This document shows, in pieces, positions 35,312-43,859 of a stretch of DNA of 64,000 nt. How positions within the stretch are numbered: the first letter of the stretch is position 1; every line of letters begins with the position of its first letter. Source of the DNA: an uncultured Shewanella sp. (GTDB taxonomy: Bacteria > Pseudomonadota > Gammaproteobacteria > Enterobacterales > Shewanellaceae); contig NZ_CANMIO010000019.1 of NCBI RefSeq assembly GCF_947497935.1, forward strand, positions 1-64,000, read 5' to 3'. The notes beneath the pieces are model-generated. The model saw only the letters and a program-made list of their open reading frames with translations, was not told where the DNA came from and made no database searches. Made by a program: the position numbers and the translations under genes.

Positions 35312-36412
35312 TCAATAAGTCAGATCAACCTCGCCACCACCATTTAAAAACTCAAACTCCCTTCCCGCTAGCCACAATGGCGAATCACCTTGGTGCGCTA
35401 GCTGATATGCCCATGCGGTAATGGCTTCTGAACGTGAACTATCACAAATAAAATATTGGCTGAGTTCTGATGTGATTTGTGCAGCGTTGTTTATGATGTT
35501 TTGTTCATACCAGCGTTCTTTATGGCGCTGGGCAGCGAGATGATCCCGTTTGGCGTTGTTGCAGCTGCGGTGTGCCAATACAAAGTTGTGGCCGAGATCG
35601 TTTGGATATCGCGCCCACGGGATAAAGTGATCAACCTCGGCTGCATTGCTGCCATCGTTTTTCAGCGGCTTATTACAGTAAAAGCATTTACCTTGTTGGA
35701 TCTCGGTAAGTAACGGTCTAGCACTGATAATTGAGCTGCGATCACAACCGAATAAAAATTCGGATAAGTTGCCTTTGCCGCCAAGCGCGTTGAAGTTTGC
35801 AGGAAATGCGCTGACTTTCTGTGTCCAATGACTTCTTGATAGAGACACAACGAGATCGTAAAAACGCCTAAAGCAAAAAGCGATGCCAGGTTTAAGCACA
35901 ATATGCTTTTGCGATTTGTCGTGGTTGTAGTAAAAGCACTCTTCTTTACCCGCAAGCAACTGTAATCGCCAGAGTGGGCCTTGTTTGAAGGTGCTGCGGG
36001 TCTTGCTAACTAACTTATTCCAGCCTGCATGCTGTTTTAACTGACCAAGGGTACGTATACCTTGCTGGCGAAATGCCGCTAAGTCTTGTACCAATGCCGA
36101 TTGGCCGCCAGAGTTTTGCAAAAGAACAAATGCTTCAACACCCACGCCGTTATACGGTAAAGAGTGTTGCCAATACAGTTCGATAAACTTCACCACTAAC
36201 TCGTTTATGGTTATCACACTGTCTAATGCATCGTGCAGGTTGGCGGTAACATCACTGTGCAGTGGTCGCTCGATACAGATATCAGCTAAGGCGTGCAGTA
36301 AGGCAAACTTATAGGTTGCGGTAAACTCGCCTTCGACTAACAAACGCTGCAAATAACTAATAAAGCTAACTTGAGTTTGTGCATCAACTTGTTGAGATAA
36401 AGACTCTCTCAT
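35312..36412 (-). CDS. HNH endonuclease domain protein
   Basis: 366 residues. The C-terminal half carries an HNH nuclease: zinc pair C243 and C246 (CFYCNKPL), catalytic EVDHFIPWARYP (D261, H262), HNFVLAHRSCNNAKRD with H281, C284 and N286. The N-terminal 200 residues, mostly helical (FTATYKFALLHALADICIE), form a conserved-looking domain with no name known to me and could give target or partner specificity. Its ATG overlaps the stop of the methyltransferase gene (ATGA). Base composition is nearer to host genes than that of the neighbouring helicase pair, so it may have arrived separately. Confidence 0.85.
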   Translation of the reverse strand: MRESLSQQVDAQTQVSFISYLQRLLVEGEFTATYKFALLHALADICIERPLHSDVTANLHDALDSVITINELVVKFIELYWQHSLPYNGVGVEAFVLLQNSGGQSALVQDLAAFRQQGIRTLGQLKQHAGWNKLVSKTRSTFKQGPLWRLQLLAGKEECFYYNHDKSQKHIVLKPGIAFCFRRFYDLVVSLSRSHWTQKVSAFPANFNALGGKGNLSEFLFGCDRSSIISARPLLTEIQQGKCFYCNKPLKNDGSNAAEVDHFIPWARYPNDLGHNFVLAHRSCNNAKRDHLAAQRHKERWYEQNIINNAAQITSELSQYFICDSSRSEAITAWAYQLAHQGDSPLWLAGREFEFLNGGGEVDLTY

Positions 36413-37230
36413 GACTGTTCACCCGTCGATTGCATCTCAATAGCGTTACCCAGCTTGTTTACCTTTTGCAGTACCAGCGTTTCCCAGTAAACCTTGTTGT
36501 CTCGACCCAGCTTATCTTTTTCAGCTTTGACGCTATCGATAATCGTTAGTTTTAGGCCGTCATCACTCAGGTCTAGGCATAACGTTTCTAGCTCTTGAAT
36601 ACTCACCTGATGCATCTCTCGCTCATCACCACTTGGACCGTGACGTAAGGTGATAATCAACTTGCCTTGAGGTTCAAGTAATTGGGCTAAACGTGTGAGC
36701 GCTTGCAGCCTTTGTGATTCAGGAATGTGCATCCAAACAGCGCTAAGTAAAATAAGCTTAAAATGCAGATTGGCTTGGTTAAGATCAGATATTTCACTTA
36801 ACGTATTAAGCGCCGGGAGTGAGTCCTGTATCCAAGTGACGTTAAGATCTTGAGTTAAGCTTTTGCCTATTGCAGCTAATTCGCTTGCGGGCTCTATGGC
36901 ATAGACAGCAACACTTTGCTGGCTTGTTGCTTGCTCTGCTAGATATTTAACATCACGGCCGGAGCCTGCGCCAATATCCAGCACATTAATACTTGCGGAA
37001 TACGCCTTAGGATCGGTTGAAGCTGATGGAGAGCTGGTGTGATAGCTGGTATTAGAAGAGCCGTGAGAACTGGCATGAGAACTACTGTGAGAAACGAAGA
37101 CATCAGATAAATGCGCGATCCATGACTCGTGCACTAGCTCAAATGAAGTTGATTGATACTGGGCAGCAAGTTTAGTCGCATGGGTATTATAAAAGCTGGC
37201 AGTGTCTTGCTGTTTGGCTATAGAAACCAC
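36409..37230 (-). CDS. Class I SAM-dependent methyltransferase
   Basis: 273 residues with a Rossmann methyltransferase fold. Motif I is INVLDIGAGSGRDVKYLAEQ, acidic strand AVYAIEPAS, motif III-like LILLSAVWMHIPESQR and GKLIITLRHGPSGDEREMH. There is no NPPY or DPPY motif of N6-adenine enzymes and no PC motif of cytosine enzymes, so it is probably not a DNA methylase. The target is unknown. Residues about 47-72 are a Ser/His low-complexity insert (SHSSSHASSHGSSNTSYH). The start is GTG 37230 with AAGGAA eight bases upstream. It is first in a two-gene unit with the HNH nuclease. Confidence 0.83.
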   Translation of the reverse strand: MVSIAKQQDTASFYNTHATKLAAQYQSTSFELVHESWIAHLSDVFVSHSSSHASSHGSSNTSYHTSSPSASTDPKAYSASINVLDIGAGSGRDVKYLAEQATSQQSVAVYAIEPASELAAIGKSLTQDLNVTWIQDSLPALNTLSEISDLNQANLHFKLILLSAVWMHIPESQRLQALTRLAQLLEPQGKLIITLRHGPSGDEREMHQVSIQELETLCLDLSDDGLKLTIIDSVKAEKDKLGRDNKVYWETLVLQKVNKLGNAIEMQSTGEQS

Positions 37231-37472
37231 TAATACATTCCTTTGTATTGCGCCTTTTTCTTGGTTGTTCGATTGTTATTAGGCGCTTATTTAATCCAAA
37301 TAAATTATCATACTCAGTGAGTTAAAAGAACATCTAGATCATATATTTAAAGCGAAATAGTATGATTGAGGTCACGATAAACAAATCCTTCGTTTAGCTA
37401 AACCTCAAACTATAGTTCTTTAAAAAAGCTCTTTAAAAGAGTTCTGTAAAAGAGCCATTTAAAAAAGTTCTT

Positions 37473-37775
37473 TTAAAGCAGCTCTTTGCGCTCGCTGATG
37501 CACTCGTAAGATCCCATCTCAAACAGGCGGCAGATCCATGGGCGGTTCTCATAAATGGTGCACATTAAGGTGTCTCTATCGACTGCGGAGCACCAGCCAT
37601 CATCTAGGCGCAACATGGTTTCGGCGCCATATTCGTCAACGGTGATGTGTTCATCAGGTACCCCGGTATCTGTCACTATCATCACTTCTAAACGGCAACA
37701 ACAGGCCTGGCAGTTTGAGCAGGTGATCTCAGAGTTGATTACGGGATCGGATATCTCTTTTACGTCAATGTTCAT
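37473..37775 (-). CDS. YkgJ-type cysteine-cluster protein
   Basis: 100 residues with the CxxCxxCC cluster CSNCQACC near residue 19, later cysteines in WCSAVD, MCTIYENRPWICRLF and YECIS, together likely binding zinc or an iron-sulphur cluster. The pattern RPxxCRxF is diagnostic of the UPF0153/YkgJ family, whose function is not established. No strong ribosome-binding site is seen before ATG 37775, but the start gives the usual family length. It lies alone between the accessory region and the methylcitrate cluster. Confidence 0.82.
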   Translation of the reverse strand: MNIDVKEISDPVINSEITCSNCQACCCRLEVMIVTDTGVPDEHITVDEYGAETMLRLDDGWCSAVDRDTLMCTIYENRPWICRLFEMGSYECISERKELL

Positions 37776-38044
37776 AAACAGCAGTATTAAATTTAATGGC
37801 CGCTAGGATACGCTAAAACTGTAGCTTTCACGACTATTTTGCTCTCTATCGCTTTTAACGCAAAGAACCCAGCTTTGGCTGAGTTCTTAGTTTTTGCTTT
37901 TTGATTATTGCTTTTGCTTTGGATCAGGTTTGAGCTTAACTTAGCCGCATTCGATTCAGCATTCGATTCAACATTCGATTCAATATTGGCCAAATTGAGT
38001 TGACCACTACAGAAGCCTTGATTAAAGGGTGCGGCCTTACAAGA

Positions 38045-39274
38045 TTAAAACGTATCGCTAGGCACTCTCACCCAACCTTCCATTAGTACGCGGGCGCTGC
38101 GGCTCATAACGGCTTTATTGACTTGCCACTCAGCATTAACTTGGCTCGCCTCTGCGCCGACTTTAAGTGTGCCAGAGGGATGACCAAAGGTGACAAAACC
38201 AGGGTTAACCGCATTACTCTGCCCCTCACCTGCTGCCAAGCTGACTAACGTGCCAGGGATCGCTGCAGCGGTACCTATGGCTACCGCTGCAGTGCCCATC
38301 ATGGCATGGTGTAGCTTGCCCATAGACAGGGCGCGTACATTTAAGTCGATAGTGTTTTTATCAATCGCTTTACCGCTAGATGAGATGTAATCAATGGCCG
38401 CAGCCACTATCGCCACTTTTGGCGTGTGTTGGCGGTTAGCTGCTTCGTCGATATGATTAATCAACCCCATCTGTACTGCACCATGAGCGCGGATGGTTTC
38501 AAACATGGCAAGCGCCTTTGCATCACCGTTAATGGCATCTTGTAGCTCTGCGCCGCTGTAACCGAGTTCTGAAGCATTAATAAACACGGTTGGAATACCC
38601 GCGTTGATCATGGTGGCTTGCAAGGTGCCGCTTGGCACAACCTCTGTTGGCACTTGTAAGTCATCAATCAGGTTCCCCGTCGGGAACATGGCACCGTTGC
38701 CATCTGCAGGATCTAAAAACTCAACTTGTACCTCTGCTGCAGCGAACGTGACGCCATCTAACTCGAAATCACCCGTTTCTTGCACTTCGCCATTTGTCAT
38801 AGGCACATGAGCAATAATGGTTTTTTGTATGTTTTTTTGCCAAATACGTACCACAGCAATGCCATTTTCAGGCACGCGGCTGCTGTCGACTAAGCCGTTA
38901 CTGATGGCAAACGAGCCGACCGCAGCGGTTAAGTTGCCGCAGTTACCGCTCCAATCAACAAAAGGCCTGTCGATGGCCACTTGGCCAAAAAGATAATCCA
39001 CATCGTGGTCGCTCTTGTCACTCTTGGCGAGGATCACCGTTTTGCTGGTACTCGATGTTGCGCCGCCCATGCCGTCAGTTTGTTTACCGTAAGGATCTGG
39101 GCTGCCAATGACTCTAAGCAGCAGTGCATCACGTGCAGGTCCTGCTACCTGCGCATCAGCAGGTAAATCGGTTAAATTAAAAAATACCCCTTTACTGGTA
39201 CCGCCACGCATATAGGTGGCCGGCACTTTGATTTGCGGGGCAAATGTTGCTTTTGAATCTGTTGATGTGGTCAT
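38045..39274 (-). CDS. prpF: 2-methylaconitate cis-trans isomerase PrpF
   Basis: 409 residues. PrpF isomerises the 2-methylaconitate made by AcnD so that an aconitase can rehydrate it to 2-methylisocitrate in the methylcitrate cycle. It has the diaminopimelate-epimerase-like fold. Landmarks are the N-terminal VPATYMRGGTSKGVFFNL, DPYGKQTDGMGGATSSTSK, the strand DWSGNCGNLTAAVG and the C-terminal FGHPSGTLKVGAE. It comes after acnD on the same strand with a 361-base gap containing repeats, which is wide for an operon. An AcnD-PrpF pair replaces the PrpD dehydratase in many gammaproteobacteria. AAGG is eight bases from the ATG. Confidence 0.96.
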   Translation of the reverse strand: MTTSTDSKATFAPQIKVPATYMRGGTSKGVFFNLTDLPADAQVAGPARDALLLRVIGSPDPYGKQTDGMGGATSSTSKTVILAKSDKSDHDVDYLFGQVAIDRPFVDWSGNCGNLTAAVGSFAISNGLVDSSRVPENGIAVVRIWQKNIQKTIIAHVPMTNGEVQETGDFELDGVTFAAAEVQVEFLDPADGNGAMFPTGNLIDDLQVPTEVVPSGTLQATMINAGIPTVFINASELGYSGAELQDAINGDAKALAMFETIRAHGAVQMGLINHIDEAANRQHTPKVAIVAAAIDYISSSGKAIDKNTIDLNVRALSMGKLHHAMMGTAAVAIGTAAAIPGTLVSLAAGEGQSNAVNPGFVTFGHPSGTLKVGAEASQVNAEWQVNKAVMSRSARVLMEGWVRVPSDTF

Positions 39275-39635
39275 GTGTTTTACCTTGTCAATCCGTAATG
39301 CCTAGTCATTTCAACGTTAAATGGGTCCGAGAACAATGATAATGCGCTCGGTAGCTCCTTTAATTAGCTCCCGCACTGACTCTCGTTGCCAAAATATAAA
39401 GTGTGAAATTGAGTTGACGGTATTGCTGACTATATGAGCTTTGGTGGCATGGATGCCACCGTAGAGCCTACAAGGATGTACTTGCGGCGTTTCATATAGA
39501 TTGCAATACCGTCTTACAACGTTTGTAGCTCAATATTCCTTCAAATTTGGCGATAAGGACTCTCAATCCGCTTAAGGCTCATGTTGAAGACACTTTACTA
39601 CGTTGAAGACTCTTTACTACGTTGAGGACTCTTCA
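39275..39635. other. Repeat-filled gap between acnD and prpF
   Basis: 361 bases inside the prp cluster, occupied by the inverted-repeat element at 39416-39513 and the 19-bp tandem repeat at 39583-39651. No coding content. If prpF is cotranscribed with acnD these structures lie in the message; if not, a prpF promoter should lie between 39275 and 39415. Confidence 0.55.
39416..39513. repeat. 98-bp inverted-repeat element
   Basis: Imperfect 22-bp terminal inverted repeats, GACGGTATTGC..CTATATGA (39416-39437) and TCATATAG..GCAATACCGTC (39492-39513), flank a central perfect hairpin GGTGGCAT-GG-ATGCCACC (39443-39460). The form is that of a miniature inverted-repeat element or a BIME-like unit that folds in RNA. 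Only one copy is in this window. Confidence 0.75.
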
Positions 39636-39651
39636 TTACGTTGAAGACTCT
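39583..39651. repeat. 19-bp tandem repeat over the acnD stop codon
   Basis: Three units of 19 bases (39583-39601, 39602-39620, 39621-39639), consensus GTTGAAGACTCTTTACTAC, and a partial fourth (39640-39651). The acnD stop codon lies in the third unit, so the last residues (LESST) are encoded by repeat sequence. Confidence 0.85.
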
Positions 39652-42260
39652 AAAAAGTCTTGGGCGAAGCGCTGGAGTATGCCGCCCGCTTCGTAGATAG
39701 AGACTTCTTCTGCGGTGTCGAGTCGACACTTAACTGGGATCTCAACGGTTTCGCCATTGCGCCTTGTCATGATCACCGTCAACAATGCGCCTGGCGTTCG
39801 CTCGCCAATCACATCGTAGGTTTCGGTTCCATCAATTTGATAGGTATGGCGGTTATCACCATTAGTGAATTCAAGCGGCAATACGCCCATACCTACAAGG
39901 TTGGTACGGTGAATACGCTCGAATCCTTCTGCCACTATCACCTCAACACCGGCAAGGCGAACCCCTTTTGCGGCCCAATCTCGACTAGAGCCTTGACCGT
40001 AATCGGCGCCAGCAATAATGATCAGCGGCTGTTTACGCTCCATGTAGGTTTCAATCGCTTCCCACATGCGTGATTCAACACCTTCTGGCTCGATGCGGGC
40101 AAAAGAGCCCTGCTTAACCTCGACTTCACCATTGCGACCGAGCTTAGTCACCATTTCATTAAATAGCTTAGGGTTAGCAAAGGTGGCTCGCTGCGCCGTT
40201 AAGTGATCGCCGCGGTGGGTAGCGTAGGAGTTAAAGTCCACTTCTGGTAAGCCCATTTTATCTAAATAAGCGCCAGCCGCACTATCGAGCATAATTGCGT
40301 TTGATGGCGATAGATGGTCGGTGGTGATGTTGTCACCCAGTACCGCTAATGGGCGCATGCCTTTCATGGTGCGCTCGCCCGCTAATGCGCCTTCCCAATA
40401 AGGTGGACGACGAATATAGGTGCTCTGTGGACGCCACGCATATTGTGGGTCATTGTTAGAACCGTATTCAACTTTAATGTCGAACATAGGCTCATACACT
40501 TTACGAAACTGTTCTGGCTTAACACTTTGCGCAATGACGGCATCGATCTCTTCATCAGATGGCCACAGATCTTTAAGCAAAATGTCGTTGCCGTTACTGT
40601 CTTGCCCAAGCGCATCCTTTTCAATATCGAAGCGGATGGTACCCGCTATCGCATAGGCAACTACTAATGGCGGCGATGCAAGGAAGGCTTGCTTAGCGTA
40701 GGGGTGAATGCGGCCATCGAAGTTGCGGTTTCCGCTGAGCACAGCCGTGGCATAAAGATCGCGGTCGACAACCTCTTGTTGAATAACAGGATCCAGTGCG
40801 CCGCTCATGCCGTTACAGGTCGTACAGGCAAAACCGACAATACCAAAGCCTAGCGCTTCAAGTTCGGGCAATAGGTTAGCATCTTCCAAATACAGCTGAA
40901 CCGCTTTAGATCCCGGAGCTAATGAAGTTTTAACCCATGGCTTACGGGTTAGACCTTTTGCGTTAGCGTTGCGTGCAAGCAGGCCTGCGGCAATCACGTT
41001 ACGCGGATTAGAGGTATTGGTGCAACTGGTGATAGCGGCGATGATACAAGCACCATCGGGCATTAAACCTGCTTCCTCTTCAGCTTTGTTAGCAAAGGGG
41101 GCACTAATACCTTTTGCGGCAAGATCTGAGGTGGCGACGCGGCGATGGGGATTTGATGGACCAGCAATGTTACGGCCAACACTTGATAAGTCAAAACGCA
41201 GCACGCGCTCATACTCAGCGTGTTCTAACGTGTCAGCCCATAGACCTGCTTGCTTGGCATAAGTTTCGACTAGCTTAACTTGCTTGTCGTCACGACCTGT
41301 TAGCTTTAAGTAATCGATAGTCTTGTCATCGATATAGAACATGGCCGCTGTAGCGCCAAATTCAGGCGTCATGTTTGAAATGGTCGCGCGATCGCCAAGG
41401 GTTAGGTTGGCAGCCCCCTCGCCGAAGAACTCTAGATAAGTCGAGACGACTTTTTCATTGCGCAGGAACTCGGTAATAGCCAGTACGATATCGGTTGCTG
41501 TAATGCCGCTTTGACGCTGACCCACCAGCTCAACACCCACAATATCAGGTAGGCGCATATAGGATGGGCGGCCTAGCATCACGCTTTCAGCCTCTAATCC
41601 ACCAACACCGATGGCGATAACGCCTAGTGCGTCAACATGGGGGGTATGGCTGTCGGTGCCGACTAAGGTATCTGGAAAGGCTACGCCGTCTCGGGCTTGT
41701 ACCACTGGCGACATTTTCTCAAGATTAATTTGATGCATGATGCCGTTACCCGGCTGGATCACATCGATATTTTCAAAGGCCGTTTTGGTCCAGTTGATAA
41801 AGTGAAATCTATCTTCGTTACGTCTGTCTTCTATGGCGCGGTTTTTCTCAAAGGCATCTTTTTCAAAGCCAGCGTGCTCAACAGCAAGTGAGTGATCCAC
41901 AATCAACTGCGTGGGAACTACAGGGTTTACTTTTGATGGGTCGCCGCCCTTTTCAGCAATGGCGTCACGTAGGCCTGCTAAGTCAACCAGTGCGGTTTGG
42001 CCAAGAATGTCGTGACACACCACGCGCGCAGGATACCAAGGGAAATCTAAATCGCGTTTACGATAGATAATTTGGCTTAGGCAATCATTAAGTGACTCAG
42101 GGCTACAGCGGCGTACTAGGTTTTCGGCGTACACACGGGAGCTGTATGGCAACTTTGCATAGCTACCTGGGCTGATGGCATTAACGGCGGCTTCGGTGTC
42201 AAAAAAGTCTAATTCGGTACCGGCTAAAGCTTTACGGTATTGGGTATTCATAGGATTCAT
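39636..42260 (-). CDS. acnD: 2-methylcitrate dehydratase AcnD (Fe/S-dependent)
   Basis: About 874 residues of the aconitase superfamily; converts 2-methylcitrate to 2-methylaconitate. Cluster-ligand cysteines lie in AAITSCTNTSNP and GFACTTCNGMSG. Other landmarks are the aconitase blocks GVGGLEAESVMLGRPSYMRL, GDNITTDHLSPSN (swivel domain) and GADYGQGSSRDWAAKGVRLAG. Start: the open frame runs to 42302, but ATG 42260 (MNPMNTQYRKAL) has GGGA eight bases upstream and matches family N-termini. The final codons lie inside a 19-bp tandem repeat. It lies between prpC (256-base gap) and prpF. PrpF is needed alongside AcnD for the cycle. Confidence 0.96.
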   Translation of the reverse strand: MNPMNTQYRKALAGTELDFFDTEAAVNAISPGSYAKLPYSSRVYAENLVRRCSPESLNDCLSQIIYRKRDLDFPWYPARVVCHDILGQTALVDLAGLRDAIAEKGGDPSKVNPVVPTQLIVDHSLAVEHAGFEKDAFEKNRAIEDRRNEDRFHFINWTKTAFENIDVIQPGNGIMHQINLEKMSPVVQARDGVAFPDTLVGTDSHTPHVDALGVIAIGVGGLEAESVMLGRPSYMRLPDIVGVELVGQRQSGITATDIVLAITEFLRNEKVVSTYLEFFGEGAANLTLGDRATISNMTPEFGATAAMFYIDDKTIDYLKLTGRDDKQVKLVETYAKQAGLWADTLEHAEYERVLRFDLSSVGRNIAGPSNPHRRVATSDLAAKGISAPFANKAEEEAGLMPDGACIIAAITSCTNTSNPRNVIAAGLLARNANAKGLTRKPWVKTSLAPGSKAVQLYLEDANLLPELEALGFGIVGFACTTCNGMSGALDPVIQQEVVDRDLYATAVLSGNRNFDGRIHPYAKQAFLASPPLVVAYAIAGTIRFDIEKDALGQDSNGNDILLKDLWPSDEEIDAVIAQSVKPEQFRKVYEPMFDIKVEYGSNNDPQYAWRPQSTYIRRPPYWEGALAGERTMKGMRPLAVLGDNITTDHLSPSNAIMLDSAAGAYLDKMGLPEVDFNSYATHRGDHLTAQRATFANPKLFNEMVTKLGRNGEVEVKQGSFARIEPEGVESRMWEAIETYMERKQPLIIIAGADYGQGSSRDWAAKGVRLAGVEVIVAEGFERIHRTNLVGMGVLPLEFTNGDNRHTYQIDGTETYDVIGERTPGALLTVIMTRRNGETVEIPVKCRLDTAEEVSIYEAGGILQRFAQDFLESST

Positions 42261-42302
42261 AACGCATTCCCGTTTAAATATGGTGTTTAACTCTAAGAGC
42301 AA

Positions 42303-42515
42303 GGTTCTAGATGCTAGGGCGTTCGCAAGCTCACTTCTAGGACGCTACGCGGCTAGAGCGGGCTAATACCTCTTAAAAGAAGCCCTTCTATACAATCAAA
42401 AGCACACTCAATAGCCTAAGCAGTGATGCTGTTATCCTTTGACTGTATAGGATCTAGCAGGAGCGCAGCGACGCTCTCGCCGCGACCTTATCTATGTTTT
42501 AGTCGCGTTCTAGCT
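42303..42515. repeat. GC-rich palindromic repeats between prpC and acnD
   Basis: Two patches, 42303-42364 and 42445-42515, contain CTAG-bounded palindromic units such as CTAGGACGCTACGCGGCTAG and TAGCAGGAGCGCAGCGACG. They are richer in G+C than surrounding sequence, look REP-like, and would fold in the prpC-acnD transcript, possibly tuning downstream expression. Confidence 0.5.
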
Positions 42516-42516
42516 T

Positions 42517-43671
42517 CTATCTCTCACTAATAGGTGTCACCTTGCGTGGCTCGCTACCCGTATAGTCTGCACTAGGGCGAATAATACGGTTATTTGAGCG
42601 CTGCTCCATCACGTGCGCTGCCCAGCCAGTCAGGCGTGAACAGACGAAGATAGGCGTGAACAACTTAGTTGGAATACCCATAAAATGGTAAGCCGACGCG
42701 TGGAAGAAGTCTGCATTACAGAACAGCTTCTTGCTGTCCCACATAAACTCTTCACAGGCTACCGAGATGTCATACAGTGAGCTGTCACCAAATTCAGCCC
42801 CAAGCTTTTTAGACCAGGCTTTAATGATAACGTTGCGTGGGTCTGACTCGCGGTAGATCGCATGACCAAAGCCCATAATTTTTTCTTTACGCTCAAGCAT
42901 GCCTGCCATCTGCTCTTTGGCATCCTGTGGTGAAGTGAATTTTTGGATCATATCCATAGCCGCTTCGTTTGCGCCGCCATGCAGTGGGCCACGAAGTGTA
43001 CCGATGGCACCTGTGATACAAGAGAACATGTCTGACAGGGTTGACGCACAGACGCGGGCAGTAAAGGTTGATGCGTTAAACTCATGCTCGGCATACAGAA
43101 TTAACGACACATCCATCACACGGCGGTGTAGATCCGATGGCGCTTTGCCATTGAGTAGATGCAGGAAGTGACCACCGATAGAATCTTCATCTGTAATGCA
43201 GTCGATTTCTACTCCTTCGTGAGAGAATTTATACCAGTAACACATGATGGCAGGAAACGCGGCTAACAAGCGGTTAGCGGCTTTATTCTGCTCGCTAAAG
43301 TCGTTCTCAGGCTCTAGGTTACCTAGAAATGAGCAACCAGTGCGCATCACATCCATTGGGTGGGCATCGGCTGGAATACGCTGAAGAACCTCTTTCAGGG
43401 CTTGAGGAAGATCGCGCTGGGCAAACAGTTCCGTTTTGTAGTGATCCAGCTGTGTTTGATTTGGCAATTCGCCGTTAAATAGCAAGTATGCGACTTCTTC
43501 AAACGTGGCGTTATCTGCCAAGTCAGATACATCGTAACCACAGTAGGTCAGACCCGAACCTGATTTACCGACTGTACAAAGGGCGGTCTCACCGGCACTT
43601 TGACCACGAAGGCCTGCGCCACCTAACTTCTTATCAACTGCTTTTTTTGAAACCTCTGTCTTATCAACCAT
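42517..43671 (-). CDS. prpC: 2-methylcitrate synthase PrpC
   Basis: 384 residues of the citrate synthase family. Condenses propionyl-CoA with oxaloacetate to 2-methylcitrate, the entry step of the cycle. Catalytic regions are visible: GGANEAAMDM with the preceding GPLHGG histidine, IMGFGHAIYRESDPR with the second histidine, and the CoA-binding C-terminus RIIRPSADYTG. N-terminal KLGGAGLRGQSAGETA is typical of PrpC and separates it from GltA. GAAGGAAGA precedes the ATG. It lies 188 bases downstream of prpB. Confidence 0.97.
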   Translation of the reverse strand: MVDKTEVSKKAVDKKLGGAGLRGQSAGETALCTVGKSGSGLTYCGYDVSDLADNATFEEVAYLLFNGELPNQTQLDHYKTELFAQRDLPQALKEVLQRIPADAHPMDVMRTGCSFLGNLEPENDFSEQNKAANRLLAAFPAIMCYWYKFSHEGVEIDCITDEDSIGGHFLHLLNGKAPSDLHRRVMDVSLILYAEHEFNASTFTARVCASTLSDMFSCITGAIGTLRGPLHGGANEAAMDMIQKFTSPQDAKEQMAGMLERKEKIMGFGHAIYRESDPRNVIIKAWSKKLGAEFGDSSLYDISVACEEFMWDSKKLFCNADFFHASAYHFMGIPTKLFTPIFVCSRLTGWAAHVMEQRSNNRIIRPSADYTGSEPRKVTPISER

Positions 43672-43859
43672 TACTGTCTTCCTTCTATTTGTTTCCCGTC
43701 AGCTTTAAGGCTTTGGATAATTTTTATATTTATATTGGCGCGCTATTCCTTAACGCTTCCGCTTGTAAACTCGTATGGTTTACTTTGTAAGGTACTGCTT
43801 GTTTTGCTGGGTCTAGCTTATTGATGGATGAGCTAAACCTTAATCGTTTAAAAAGCTGA

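Noticed and set aside
35312..37230. HNH plus methyltransferase as a classical restriction-modification system
   Set aside because: The methyltransferase has no DNA-methylase catalytic motif (NPPY, DPPY or PC), so the classical reading is not supported.
37793..37993. 66-codon minus-strand frame rich in ESN repeats between ykgJ and prpF
   Set aside because: TTG start with no ribosome-binding site, low-complexity repeats and a hairpin within it. Probably spacer.
39583..39651. Tandem 19-bp units considered as a CRISPR array
   Set aside because: Units are directly abutting with no spacers and no cas genes are present; it is a simple tandem repeat.
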